NCBI RefSeq assembly: GCF_013416525.1
Contig: NZ_JACCEM010000004.1
Span: 186,001 to 250,000 of the forward strand
DNA length: 64,000 nt
Reading direction: 5' to 3'
From: Parapusillimonas granuli
GTDB lineage: Bacteria; Pseudomonadota; Gammaproteobacteria; Burkholderiales; Burkholderiaceae_B
The position numbers and the translations under genes were made by a program. Within the stretch, counting starts at the first letter, position 1, and every line of letters begins with the position of its first letter. This document shows positions 25,684 through 33,775 of the stretch, one piece after another. The notes beneath the pieces are model-generated. The model was not told the origin of the DNA, ran no database searches, and saw only the letters and a program-made list of their open reading frames with translations.

Positions 25684-27957
25684 TTACGACGATTTCAGCA
25701 TATCGGGCTGGAACACGCAGACGCGGTTTCGCCCCGTCTGCTTGGCGAAGTACATGGCGACGTCGGCCTGATTGACGAGCTCGTCGTACTTCACGGCGTG
25801 GTCCGGAAAAATGCTGATGCCTATGCTCACTGTAACACTGAGCTCCTGGCCTTCCAGCTCCACGGGCTGACGACAGGCCTCGACCAGGCGCGAAGCCAGG
25901 ATGTTGGCCTCCGCCTCGCCCCGGATGCCGTCCATGAGCACCACGAACTCGTCCCCGCCCTTGCGGCCCAGGGTGTCGCTCTTGCGCAGGACGTCGGCCA
26001 GGCGCCGCGTGACGGCAACCAACAGCTGATCGCCGACGGCGTGCCCCAGGCTGTCGTTCACCGCCTTGAAGCCGTCCAGATCCAGATACATGACCGCCAG
26101 CTTGTGTTCGCCGCGAAGCGCCCGGTTCATGGCCTGCTCGGCAAGCTGCCGTATGAAATTGCGGCTGGGCACCCCCGTGAGCGCGTCGTATTGCGCCAGG
26201 CGCGCCATCTCGTTCGCAAGGGAGCGCGCATGGCTGACGTCGTGGAAGACCATGACGGCCCCGGCCAGCCGCCCATGCTCGTCGAAAATGGGCGCGGCGG
26301 AACCTTCGATGGGGGTGCGCTGGCCGCTGCGGCTGACCAGCATGAAGGCGGCGTCCGATTCGACGACCGCGCGCTGGGCCAGCGTCGCGCGCACGAGGCC
26401 GCCGCCCTGCGCCGGACCGCGGGACGGATCCTCGGTCACCACGACGTCTTCGATGGGCAACCCCAGCGCCTTGTCCAGCGGCCACCCGGTCATCATGTCG
26501 GCCGCCCGGTTCTCATAGGTGATGCGGCCTTGCTCGTCGGTCGTGATGACGCCGTCGGCGATCGATTCCAGGGTGACGCGGAAACGCTCTTTTTCCTCGT
26601 AGAGCGCGTCTTCGGCCAGCTTGCGCGCCGTGACGTCATGCACCAGAACGAAAAAGCCGTCCACCTTGCCGTCATTGATGTCGGGCACATAGGTCGAGAC
26701 GGTATGCCTGACGGCGCCCCCCATGTCGATGATGGGCTTCTGGAACACCTGGGTGCAGCCGCTCAGCGTTCTATCGATGTGAGGCTTGACCTGCAGGAAC
26801 AACGACTGCCCGATCACGCTGGAGATGTGCTTGCCGAACGCCTCCTCGGGGCTCAGCCCGAACCATTGCTGATGCGCCCGATTGCAAAAACGGTTGATCA
26901 GCCGGTTGTCCCAGTACGCCACCATGGCGGGCAGGCTGTCCAGCACCGTGCGCATTTCGTGCTCGGCCCGATGCAGGCGCCTGATGGTCCTTCTGTGCGC
27001 CCTGAGTTCGCGTTCGTTCAGCATGGCCAGGCCGAAACAGGCCAGTATCAGGACGGCCGTGGTCGTGCCCAGCCAGATGGCGTCGCTGCGCCAGCCCGCC
27101 AGAATATCCGCGGTCGACTGCGCCGTATTGACGAGCAAAGGGAAGCTGTCCAAAGTCCGGAAAGTGTATAGGCGCTCGACCTTGTCGATGGCGGCCACGC
27201 CGGTGAAGGAGCCCTGCCGCTCGCGCACGGAGCGGTCGAAATTCGGCGTGCCGGCCAGCGAAGTGCCGGTGAACTCGCCGGTGTAGGGAAACCGGGTGAC
27301 GATCGTGCCGTCCAGCAGGAAGAGGTTGATACCGCTATTGGGCCCAAGCTCGATGGCCGAAAACAGCTCGTGCAGGTGGCTGAGCCTGAGCGTCTGCACC
27401 ACGACTCCGCCGAAGCCGCCGTCGGGCTTGGTCCAGCGGCGGCTCAGTGCAATGCTGGCTTGGTCGCCGCTGCCCGCATTGAACAATGCACTGACGAGCA
27501 AACCGCTATCCGGGTCCTTCTCATGAGCAAGAAAATAGTCGTTGTCCGAGAACGCCATGTCGCCCTGTGCAATTGGCCGGGACGACCACATAATGGTTCC
27601 GGTGTGGTCCAGCACCAATTGCAGCCCCTGGCCGTCATCGACCAAGCCCGTGAGCGCCGGGCCACCCGCCCCCTCACGTTCCCGCGGCGGGCGTTCCCGC
27701 GGCGGGCGCTCCGTCAGCGTGCCGTCGTGCAGCCGGTCGACGGTGTGCCGCAAGGCGATGTCCATGCCGCGCAGCTTGCCTTCCAGGACGCTGGCGACGA
27801 CGAAAAGCAGGTTGGCGTTTTCCGAAAGGGCGCGGTTCCAGATGGCGGACCGCGATACGAGCAGCTGGTTGGTCGCCAGCGCCCCGACCGCCATGGCCAC
27901 AAGGACCGAAAAGGCCAGTACACGGGACCTCGCCGGCCAAATCCCCTTCTTATTCAT
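25684..27957 (-). CDS. Membrane diguanylate cyclase (Cache-PAS-PAS-GGDEF)
   Basis: Makes the second messenger cyclic-di-GMP. The 757-residue chain has an N-terminal membrane helix (VLAFSVLVAMAVGALATN), an extracytoplasmic Cache-like sensor to about residue 290, a second helix (AIWLGTTTAVLILACFGLAM), two PAS domains (AVMVFHDVSHARSLANEMAR ends the second), and a GGDEF domain. The active site is intact (GRKGGDEFVVL) with an inhibitory RxxD five residues upstream (RKSD), so product inhibition is expected. There is no EAL domain. I favour the ATG at 27957; an upstream ATG at 28011 is possible. A tandem repeat sits in the sensor domain. Confidence 0.88.
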   Translation of the reverse strand: MNKKGIWPARSRVLAFSVLVAMAVGALATNQLLVSRSAIWNRALSENANLLFVVASVLEGKLRGMDIALRHTVDRLHDGTLTERPPRERPPREREGAGGPALTGLVDDGQGLQLVLDHTGTIMWSSRPIAQGDMAFSDNDYFLAHEKDPDSGLLVSALFNAGSGDQASIALSRRWTKPDGGFGGVVVQTLRLSHLHELFSAIELGPNSGINLFLLDGTIVTRFPYTGEFTGTSLAGTPNFDRSVRERQGSFTGVAAIDKVERLYTFRTLDSFPLLVNTAQSTADILAGWRSDAIWLGTTTAVLILACFGLAMLNERELRAHRRTIRRLHRAEHEMRTVLDSLPAMVAYWDNRLINRFCNRAHQQWFGLSPEEAFGKHISSVIGQSLFLQVKPHIDRTLSGCTQVFQKPIIDMGGAVRHTVSTYVPDINDGKVDGFFVLVHDVTARKLAEDALYEEKERFRVTLESIADGVITTDEQGRITYENRAADMMTGWPLDKALGLPIEDVVVTEDPSRGPAQGGGLVRATLAQRAVVESDAAFMLVSRSGQRTPIEGSAAPIFDEHGRLAGAVMVFHDVSHARSLANEMARLAQYDALTGVPSRNFIRQLAEQAMNRALRGEHKLAVMYLDLDGFKAVNDSLGHAVGDQLLVAVTRRLADVLRKSDTLGRKGGDEFVVLMDGIRGEAEANILASRLVEACRQPVELEGQELSVTVSIGISIFPDHAVKYDELVNQADVAMYFAKQTGRNRVCVFQPDMLKSS
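27677..27706. repeat. Two perfect 15-bp tandem copies inside the diguanylate cyclase gene
   Basis: CGTTCCCGCGGCGGG occurs twice without a gap and is followed by a diverged start of a third copy (CGCTCC). On the coding strand the unit encodes PPRER twice, in the Cache-like sensor domain. A 15-nt unit keeps the frame if the copy number changes. Confidence 0.85.
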
Positions 27958-28160
27958 GTTGGGGATGAGCCGGCCTTTTTGTAGGGGGCCCCCCTTGGCA
28001 GCGGCTGCCATAAGGACCAGAACCCAGGGGATTGAATGGATGCGTGCCCACCGCTAATTTCTTGTTGTTTACTGCAATGGCATCATTTAACAAATAACTT
28101 TAAAATTTAGCAAAAAACAACTATTGATGCAAGTGTTTTTCTCTATTTCGTTGCCCTATT

Positions 28161-28781
28161 TCAGAATCTATAGGTATAAGTCAGCTGCAAGATGTCCAGT
28201 CCCATGTTCGGCTTCTTTATGTTGGCGTTGGAATAGTGGGCGTAACGCAGCCCTATGCGATGCCTGTCCTGCACCGTGAAGCCGGCGCCCAGGTAGGACC
28301 CGAACTGGAAGCGCGTGCCCAGCTCGCGCCCGGCGAATACCGTGCGGCTGGTGACGGTCGGCCCGACGCCGGCCTCTACATAGAACGCGTCGGCCGGCCA
28401 CCAGCGCAAAATGGGTATGGCGCTGAGCTGCCACATGGAGTTCGGATCGTCGCGCCTGGCATCCCAGTACGCCACGCCCAACTCCACGCCCAGGTCGACG
28501 CGGCCCCAGTCGCCCGAGAACCGGTGGCTCCATAGCGCCGGCGTTTCGTAGGCCAGCATGGCTTTTCTATAGCCCGAATTGAACCCCAGTTGAATACCCA
28601 GCCCCGATCCCGACGATTGGATTTCAGTCTTTGCGGAGTTGCGGTCCTGCGGGCCCGCCACCGGCTGCGCCGCAACGCCGAAGGACGCGAGCGCGGCGAT
28701 GGCTGCGGCAATGGAACACAAAAGCGTGGCGCCGGACGACCTGAGGGTATTGGTTTCGATGTTCAAATTCTTATTGATCAT
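28161..28781 (-). CDS. pagL: Lipid A 3-O-deacylase PagL
   Basis: An outer-membrane beta-barrel that removes the 3-O acyl chain of lipid A, altering endotoxicity. 206 residues: signal peptide (ATLLCSIAAAIAALASFGVAA), then the barrel. The catalytic His-Ser pair lies in the last strands: GLRYAHYSNANIKKPN matches the H-x-S-N-A motif of PagL. The C-terminal LTYTYRF ends in the aromatic residue typical of barrels. Bordetella and Pseudomonas have homologs. Transcribed toward the diguanylate cyclase; 28012-28160 between them is AT-rich with no gene. Confidence 0.88.
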   Translation of the reverse strand: MINKNLNIETNTLRSSGATLLCSIAAAIAALASFGVAAQPVAGPQDRNSAKTEIQSSGSGLGIQLGFNSGYRKAMLAYETPALWSHRFSGDWGRVDLGVELGVAYWDARRDDPNSMWQLSAIPILRWWPADAFYVEAGVGPTVTSRTVFAGRELGTRFQFGSYLGAGFTVQDRHRIGLRYAHYSNANIKKPNMGLDILQLTYTYRF

Positions 28782-28859
28782 GATGATACGCGACCTTCAT
28801 TGTCTGGTTTCAGAGGATTCTACCTTGTCGGCAGGCAAGCGCTGTGCCCGCCCGGACGA

Positions 28860-28888
28860 TTGACGACGATTTCAAATAAAGCTAAAAT
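28860..28888 (+). promoter_or_regulatory. Sigma-70-type promoter of the candidate small RNA
   Basis: TTGACG (28860-28865) and TAAAAT (28883-28888) are separated by exactly 17 nt, a near-consensus promoter, predicting a start near 28895. It fires away from pagL and toward tRNA-Cys. Confidence 0.7.
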
Positions 28889-28894
28889 GAGCGT

Positions 28895-29011
28895 CTTTGG
28901 TGAATCCTGATAGAAAAGAAAGCGTTTGAAACGCAGCGCCGCGCATGGCGTATTTGTTGCGTTTTCCGCTTAACGTTTCAAACAAGGGGAAGCAAGCGCT
29001 TTCCCTTTTTC
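28895..29011 (+). ncRNA. Candidate small RNA or structured leader upstream of tRNA-Cys
   Basis: About 115 nt between a strong promoter (28860-28888) and an intrinsic terminator (28986-29010), without a convincing reading frame. GTTTGAAACG (28924-28933) is perfectly complementary to CGTTTCAAAC (28974-28983). The adjoining GAAAGCG at 28918-28924 can also pair with CGCTTTC inside the terminator stem, so the long-range fold and the terminator exclude one another. It could be a stand-alone small RNA or an attenuated leader for tRNA-Cys. Confidence 0.5.
28986..29010 (+). terminator. Intrinsic terminator before tRNA-Cys
   Basis: GGGGAAGC (28986-28993) pairs with GCTTTCCC (28998-29005; one G-U pair) around AAGC, followed by five T residues. 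The tRNA-Cys gene begins 30 nt later. Confidence 0.75.
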
Positions 29012-29040
29012 ATGTAGGGTTCACCTCATGTCTCTTTAGC

Positions 29041-29114
29041 GGCGCGATGGCAGAGTGGTTATGCAGCGGATTGCAAATCCGTGTACCCCGGTTCGATTCC
29101 GAGTCGCGCCTCCA
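29041..29114 (+). tRNA. tRNA-Cys (GCA anticodon)
   Basis: Complete cloverleaf with encoded CCA: acceptor GGCGCGA/TCGCGCC with U73, D arm GGCAGAGTGGTTATGC, anticodon loop TTGCAAA, T arm CCGGTTCGATTCCGAG. It is close to E. coli tRNA-Cys in the anticodon arm. Confidence 0.98.
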
Positions 29115-29172
29115 GCATTCTTGCGGGTTTCGAGATATTCTTAAATAATCGATGCTTCGCAAACAAAAATTC

Positions 29173-29196
29173 AGCCCGTCACCATGCGGGCTTTTT
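29173..29196 (+). terminator. Intrinsic terminator downstream of tRNA-Cys
   Basis: AGCCCG (29173-29178) pairs with CGGGCT (29187-29192) around an 8-nt loop, followed by a T-run to 29196. It lies ~60 nt past the tRNA. Confidence 0.75.
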
Positions 29197-29330
29197 GGTC
29201 TTGTGATGCCTAGGCATTGATGCGCCCGGGCGGCGGACGCACTCTCCGCAAGAAACGCGCCGGCTCCGCCACAGCAATGGCCATGATAATATGGGCCGCC
29301 ACCCGCACAGCCAGCATGCCGGAGCGCCCC

Positions 29331-29993
29331 ATGAAAAACGAATGGATTGCCGTTGACCAATACATTACCGACCGGCTCCTGCCGCCCGATCCGGTGCTGG
29401 ACGGCGTTCTGCGCGCCAACGCCGCGGCCGGGCTGCCCGCCATCGACGTGGCGCCCAACCAGGGCAAACTGCTGCACATCTTCGCCCGCATGGTGAACGC
29501 GCGCCGCGTGCTCGAAATCGGGACACTGGGCGGCTACAGCACGATATGGCTTGCGCGCGCCCTGCCCGCCGGCGGTGTCGTCGTCACGCTGGAATCCGAA
29601 CCCCGGCATGCCGAGGTGGCGCGGTCGAACCTGAAAACGGCCGGGTTGCTCGATGCGGTCGACCTGCGTGTCGGCCCCGCGCTCGAGACCCTGCCCCAGC
29701 TGCCCGCCGACCAGCCTTTCGACCTGATCTTCATCGACGCCGACAAGCCGAACAATCCGTTCTACCTGGAATGGGCGCTGAAGCTTTCGCGGCCGGGAAC
29801 GGTGATCATCGGCGACAACGTCGTGCGCGGCGGGGCAGTCGTCGATTCGGCGAGCGCGGATCCCAGCATCCAGGGCGTGCGGCGGTTCTACGACCTGATA
29901 TCCAACGAACCGCGCCTGACCGCCACCGCGGTTCAGACGGTGGGCTCCAAAGGCTGGGACGGCTTTTCCATCGCCATCGTGAACGCCGCGTAG
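29331..29993 (+). CDS. O-methyltransferase (class I, COMT-like)
   Basis: 220 residues of the AdoMet-dependent O-methyltransferase family (PF01596 type). ARRVLEIGTLGGYSTIWLAR is the SAM-binding motif, FDLIFIDADKPNNPFYLEWA contains the metal-binding Asp cluster (D-A-D-K), and IIGDNVVRGGAV the following loop. Members methylate catechols or caffeoyl-CoA-like substrates using Mg2+. The ATG at 29331 has GGAG upstream and gives the family N-terminus. Single gene. Confidence 0.9.
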   Translation: MKNEWIAVDQYITDRLLPPDPVLDGVLRANAAAGLPAIDVAPNQGKLLHIFARMVNARRVLEIGTLGGYSTIWLARALPAGGVVVTLESEPRHAEVARSNLKTAGLLDAVDLRVGPALETLPQLPADQPFDLIFIDADKPNNPFYLEWALKLSRPGTVIIGDNVVRGGAVVDSASADPSIQGVRRFYDLISNEPRLTATAVQTVGSKGWDGFSIAIVNAA

Positions 29994-30214
29994 AACTCGC
30001 GCCGCGGCACCGGTCGCGGGGGGCCAGGCAGCGCCGGCGCCCGGACCGTGGCGCCGCCCTTCCGTCCGGCTGATTCCAATACCCAAGCTCCGCCACGGGC
30101 GAGCCATGGCCCCTCCATGGCCTCTTATGACGTAGGGCTATGTCGGTCAAGCGATTAAGTAGTTCGCTGCCGCGCATGGCGTCTCTACAATTTTCGTTCA
30201 CAAGAGGAGCCTCC

Positions 30215-30892
30215 ATGCCTGGGAATTTCATCGATGCGCTCATGCCGTCCTTCGGCGCCACCCTTGCCACGGTGCTCGTGGCGGGCGCGGGCGGCATCAT
30301 GACGGGCATACCGCTTGGGATGGCGCTGCACATGGCGCGATGGCGCCCCGCGCGTGCGGGGCGCGGCGCGATCGGCGGCTGGTTGGCGCGGCTCGCCGTT
30401 CACGGCATCCGGTCGACGCCGTCCATCGTGGTGCTGGTCGTGGCCATGACGCTCGTCCATCATCTGCCCATCGATCCCGGCGGCCTGGCCGCGACGGCGC
30501 TCCCGCTGGTGTTGCTCTCCGCCCTGTTCATGGCTCGGAAGACCGACGCCGCCCTGGACGAAGTCGACCAGGACCTGGTCGAGGCCGCCCGCGGCATGGG
30601 CGCCGACGACTGGCAGATCGCCCTTGGCGTCCTGCTGCCCGAAAGCCGCCCCGAGCTCATTTCGGCGATGGGCCCGGCCCTTGCGGCCCTGGTGGGCTAT
30701 TCGGCGCTGGCCGGCGCCATCGGAGGCAGCGGGCTGGGCGGCCTGGGCATGCGCTACGGCTATCACGAGTTCCTTCCTGAAGCCATGCTGGCGATCGCCG
30801 CCATATTGCTGGCGCTGGCCGAGTCGGCGCTGACGGCCGCATTTTTTCTTTCCCGCCGCTTCGACAGACGCCGAGGTCCAGACCTATACTAG
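30215..30892 (+). CDS. MetI-like ABC transporter permease, orphan
   Basis: 225 residues with five or so membrane helices. The EAA loop is clear: EAARGMGADDWQIALGVLLPES, followed by the GYSALAGAIGGSGLGGLGMRYGY typical of MetI, the D-methionine importer permease. Normally metN (ATPase) and metQ (binding protein) adjoin; here the flanking genes are an O-methyltransferase and an unknown protein. The ATG at 30215 follows AGAGGAG closely. Either the partners are elsewhere or the gene is a remnant still under selection. Confidence 0.85.
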   Translation: MPGNFIDALMPSFGATLATVLVAGAGGIMTGIPLGMALHMARWRPARAGRGAIGGWLARLAVHGIRSTPSIVVLVVAMTLVHHLPIDPGGLAATALPLVLLSALFMARKTDAALDEVDQDLVEAARGMGADDWQIALGVLLPESRPELISAMGPALAALVGYSALAGAIGGSGLGGLGMRYGYHEFLPEAMLAIAAILLALAESALTAAFFLSRRFDRRRGPDLY

Positions 30893-30918
30893 CCGTATCT
30901 AGACTCGACGCACAAACC

Positions 30919-31545
30919 ATGGACGAGAAAGTCATCGCCGCCATGGCGCGTTGGCCCGGTGTTCCCGCCGTTTTCGGCTGGCTGTCGCTGAACGAACGCG
31001 GCCAATGGCGGTTGCATCCGGCGGGCGACGCACTGGCCGACGAGGCCACGGCGGACCCTTGCGCCAGGCAGGGCACCTCCATCACCAGCCCCCAGATCCT
31101 GCGGTTCATGAACCGCAATTACGCTTGCGACGACGCGGGCCGATGGTACTTCCAGAATGGGCCGCAGAAAGTGTACGTGCGCCTGGACGCCGCGCCCTAC
31201 GTCCTGAGCACCGGCAACCCTTGCCATGGCGGACCGAGCCTGCATACCCACACCGGCCTGCAAGTGGGGAGGGTCGCGTCATGGTGGGCGACGGACACCG
31301 GGCGCCTGTACGCGCAGACCGACCTCGGCCCGGGGCTGGTGGCAGGCCGCGACCTGGACGCCGTATTCGATGCGCTGCGCAGCTCCGACGGCAGGAGCCT
31401 GCTGGACATCCTGGACGGCCTGAGCCCCGAGGCGGCCCCCGTCATGCTGGAAGGCCCCGCTTCGGACGCCTGCCCCTTGCACCTGTGCAGCGAGGCCGAC
31501 ATACCGTCCCGGCTCGGGTTCGTGCGCTTCCCTCGGGCGGACTGA
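30919..31545 (+). CDS. Conserved protein of unknown function (208 aa)
   Basis: A soluble-looking protein of 208 residues. I recognise the sequence style (MARWPGVPAVFGWLSLNERGQWRL) from beta-proteobacterial genomes but cannot name a function. Features that look conserved: RFMNRNYACDDAGRWYFQNG, the YVRLDAAPYVL strand, a His/Cys patch in GNPCHGGPSLHTHTGLQV, and a Cys-rich C-terminus, DACPLHLC. Such Cys/His clusters could bind metal, which is an inference. It starts 26 nt after the permease gene and might share its transcript. Confidence 0.7.
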   Translation: MDEKVIAAMARWPGVPAVFGWLSLNERGQWRLHPAGDALADEATADPCARQGTSITSPQILRFMNRNYACDDAGRWYFQNGPQKVYVRLDAAPYVLSTGNPCHGGPSLHTHTGLQVGRVASWWATDTGRLYAQTDLGPGLVAGRDLDAVFDALRSSDGRSLLDILDGLSPEAAPVMLEGPASDACPLHLCSEADIPSRLGFVRFPRAD

Positions 31546-31600
31546 TAGAATCGCTGCACGGGCCGCGCCCGTTCCCCGCCCTTTTCGGTAGAATCTGTTC

Positions 31601-32191
31601 ATGATATCGCAAGCTCCCGCCTTCTACTTCCCCGCCCCGCGCACGCAGAAATTCTGCAGCCAGTGCGGCACGCCCATCACGCAGCGCATTCCGCCCGACG
31701 ACAACCGCGTCCGCGACGTCTGCGACAACTGCGGGGCCGTGCACTACCAGAATCCGCGCAATGTAGTGGGCGTATTGCCGGTCTGGGGCGACAAGATCCT
31801 GCTGTGCCGGCGCGCCATCGAGCCGCGCTACAACAAATGGACCTTGCCGGCGGGCTTCATGGAACTGGGCGAAACGTCCGCCCAGGGCGCGATGCGCGAA
31901 ACCCAGGAAGAAGCCGGCGCCCAGATCGAACTGGGTCCGCTCTATACCGTCATCGACGTCCCGCACGCCGAGCAAGTCCACCTGTTCTACCTGGCGAAGG
32001 TGATCAGCGAGGAGCTCTTCCCGGGGCCCGAAAGCCTGGAGGCCGGGTTTTTCGCCATAGACGAAATCCCTTGGGGGGAACTGGCGTTTCGCACCGTCAT
32101 CACCACCCTGGAGCATTATGTCGAAGACCGCAAGCGCGGCGTGTTTCCGGTCCATCATTACGACATCCCCGTTCCCTATCCCAAACAATAA
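31601..32191 (+). CDS. Nudix hydrolase with N-terminal zinc ribbon (NudC-like)
   Basis: 196 residues. Two CxxC pairs (FCSQCG and CDNCG) form a zinc ribbon at ~19-44, followed by a Nudix domain with the complete box GFMELGETSAQGAMRETQEE plus AGA (G-x5-E-x7-RE-x2-EE-x-G). Such proteins cleave nucleoside-diphosphate-linked compounds, for example NADH or ADP-ribose. It is much shorter than E. coli NudC. It starts a run of plus-strand genes to pyrD, with aat 9 nt behind it. Confidence 0.9.
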   Translation: MISQAPAFYFPAPRTQKFCSQCGTPITQRIPPDDNRVRDVCDNCGAVHYQNPRNVVGVLPVWGDKILLCRRAIEPRYNKWTLPAGFMELGETSAQGAMRETQEEAGAQIELGPLYTVIDVPHAEQVHLFYLAKVISEELFPGPESLEAGFFAIDEIPWGELAFRTVITTLEHYVEDRKRGVFPVHHYDIPVPYPKQ

Positions 32192-32200
32192 GGACGCATC

Positions 32201-32953
32201 GTGGGTAGCCTGACCTGGCTGGACGACACCACGCCGTTTCCGCATCCCGACAACGCCATGCCGGAGGGCCTGCTGGCCGCCGGCGCCACGCTCAGCGTAG
32301 AGCGCCTCACACAAGCGTACCGGCAGGGCATCTTCCCCTGGTTCAATCCCGGCGACCCGGTGCTCTGGTGGAGCCCCGACCCCCGCATGGTGCTCGCCTG
32401 CGCGGACCTCAAGGTTTCGCATTCCCTCGCAAAAAAGCTGCGCCAGGCGGCCCGCCTGGAAACCACGGGCGCGGCGCGCCTGCGCATCACCACCGACACG
32501 GCTTTTTCCTCGGTCATCCAGGCCTGCGCCGAACCGCGCGCGGACCAGCACGGCACATGGATTTCCCCGTCCATCCAGCGCGTCTACCTGGACTGGCACC
32601 TGGCGGGCTGCGCCCACAGCATAGAAACATGGGTGGACGGGCGGCTGGCGGGCGGGCTGTACGGCGTGTGCCTGGGCCGCTTCTTCTTCGGCGAATCCAT
32701 GTTCAGCAAGGTGCCCGACGCCAGCAAGCTCGCCCTCGTCTATCTGGTGCGGTATCTCCAGGCGCAAGGCGTCAGCCATATCGATTGCCAGCAACAGACC
32801 AGGCACCTGGCCAGCATGGGCGCCCGGCCGATCAGCCGCGGCGCCTTCATGGCCCTGCTCGAAGAACGGCTCGACCTGCCACCGCCCGACTGGCGGCCCG
32901 GCCAGCTGCTGGCGGACGGCACGCTTGCGCCCCTGGAAGAAAACGCACCATAA
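32201..32953 (+). CDS. aat: Leucyl/phenylalanyl-tRNA-protein transferase (Aat)
   Basis: Transfers Leu or Phe from tRNA to the N-terminal Lys or Arg of proteins, marking them for ClpAP (N-degron pathway). 250 residues with family blocks AYRQGIFPWFNPGDPVLWWSPDPR, GTWISPSIQRVYLDWHLAG, and GGLYGVCLGRFFFGESMFS. The GTG start at 32201 follows AAGGA. It is adjacent to bpt, the other N-degron transferase. Confidence 0.95.
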   Translation: MGSLTWLDDTTPFPHPDNAMPEGLLAAGATLSVERLTQAYRQGIFPWFNPGDPVLWWSPDPRMVLACADLKVSHSLAKKLRQAARLETTGAARLRITTDTAFSSVIQACAEPRADQHGTWISPSIQRVYLDWHLAGCAHSIETWVDGRLAGGLYGVCLGRFFFGESMFSKVPDASKLALVYLVRYLQAQGVSHIDCQQQTRHLASMGARPISRGAFMALLEERLDLPPPDWRPGQLLADGTLAPLEENAP

Positions 32954-32992
32954 TGGACGGCGTGACAACGCCCAAGCCTGATCGAGCCCGCC

Positions 32993-33745
32993 ATGAGCCA
33001 TTTGTCTGAACCTGGCTTCAAGACCTTGCAGTTCTACGCCACGTCGGTTTACCCCTGCAGCTATCTTCCCCAGCGCGAAGCGCGCTCGCAAGTCGCGGCG
33101 CCCACCCACCTGATCGACAGCACTGTCTATTCGCAGTTGGTCGAAAAAGGCTTCCGGCGCAGCGGCTTGTTCACCTACCGCCCCTATTGCGACGAATGCG
33201 CGGCCTGCCTGCCCATACGCGTCGACGTGGGCCGCTTCCAGCCCACCCGCACGCAGCGCCGTGCCTGGAAGCGGCATGGCGGGCTCATCGCCCGGCAAAT
33301 GCCCCTGCACTGGGTGCCCGAGCACTTCGAACTGTACCGGCGCTACCAGGCGGGCCGCCACCCGGGCGCCGGCATGGACGAAGACAGCCAAAGCCAGTAC
33401 ACGCAGTTCCTCTTGACCAGCCGGGTCAGGTCCTGCCTGGTGGAGTTCAGGCTGCCCGACGGCACGCTGCAGATGGTGTCGATCATAGACACCCTGGACA
33501 CTGGGCTGTCGTCGGTGTACACCTTCTTCGACCCGGAGGCGCAAGGCAGCCTCGGGGTGTACGGCATTCTCTGGCAAGTGGAACGGTGCCGCGCGCTGGG
33601 GCTGCCGTGGCTCTACCTGGGCTACTGGATCCAGGAAAGCCGTAAAATGGCGTACAAATCCCAATACACGCCATTCCAGATCCTGCGCAACGGCGTCTGG
33701 GCCGAACCCGCCCCCGGCGACGTTCCCGCGCCGCCCGCCTTTTAA
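32993..33745 (+). CDS. bpt: Aspartate/glutamate leucyltransferase (Bpt, arginyltransferase family)
   Basis: Attaches Leu to N-terminal Asp or Glu, the complementary branch of the N-degron pathway to Aat. 250 residues, with the N-terminal Cys-containing block [16 protein letters not shown], the CxxC-like [15 protein letters not shown], and the GNAT-like core ([38 protein letters not shown]). It starts 39 nt after aat. Confidence 0.93.
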   Translation: MSHLSEPGFKTLQFYATSVYPCSYLPQREARSQVAAPTHLIDSTVYSQLVEKGFRRSGLFTYRPYCDECAACLPIRVDVGRFQPTRTQRRAWKRHGGLIARQMPLHWVPEHFELYRRYQAGRHPGAGMDEDSQSQYTQFLLTSRVRSCLVEFRLPDGTLQMVSIIDTLDTGLSSVYTFFDPEAQGSLGVYGILWQVERCRALGLPWLYLGYWIQESRKMAYKSQYTPFQILRNGVWAEPAPGDVPAPPAF

Positions 33746-33775
33746 CATTGACGGAACCCGATTCTCCGCCAAGAC

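Noticed and set aside
25594-27171. Plus-strand open frame inside the diguanylate cyclase gene
   Set aside because: Shadow of the GGDEF/PAS coding strand; no start context.
31442-33772. 776-codon open frame antisense to the Nudix, aat and bpt genes
   Set aside because: It covers three well-supported genes with clear motifs on the other strand; the antisense product has no family features.
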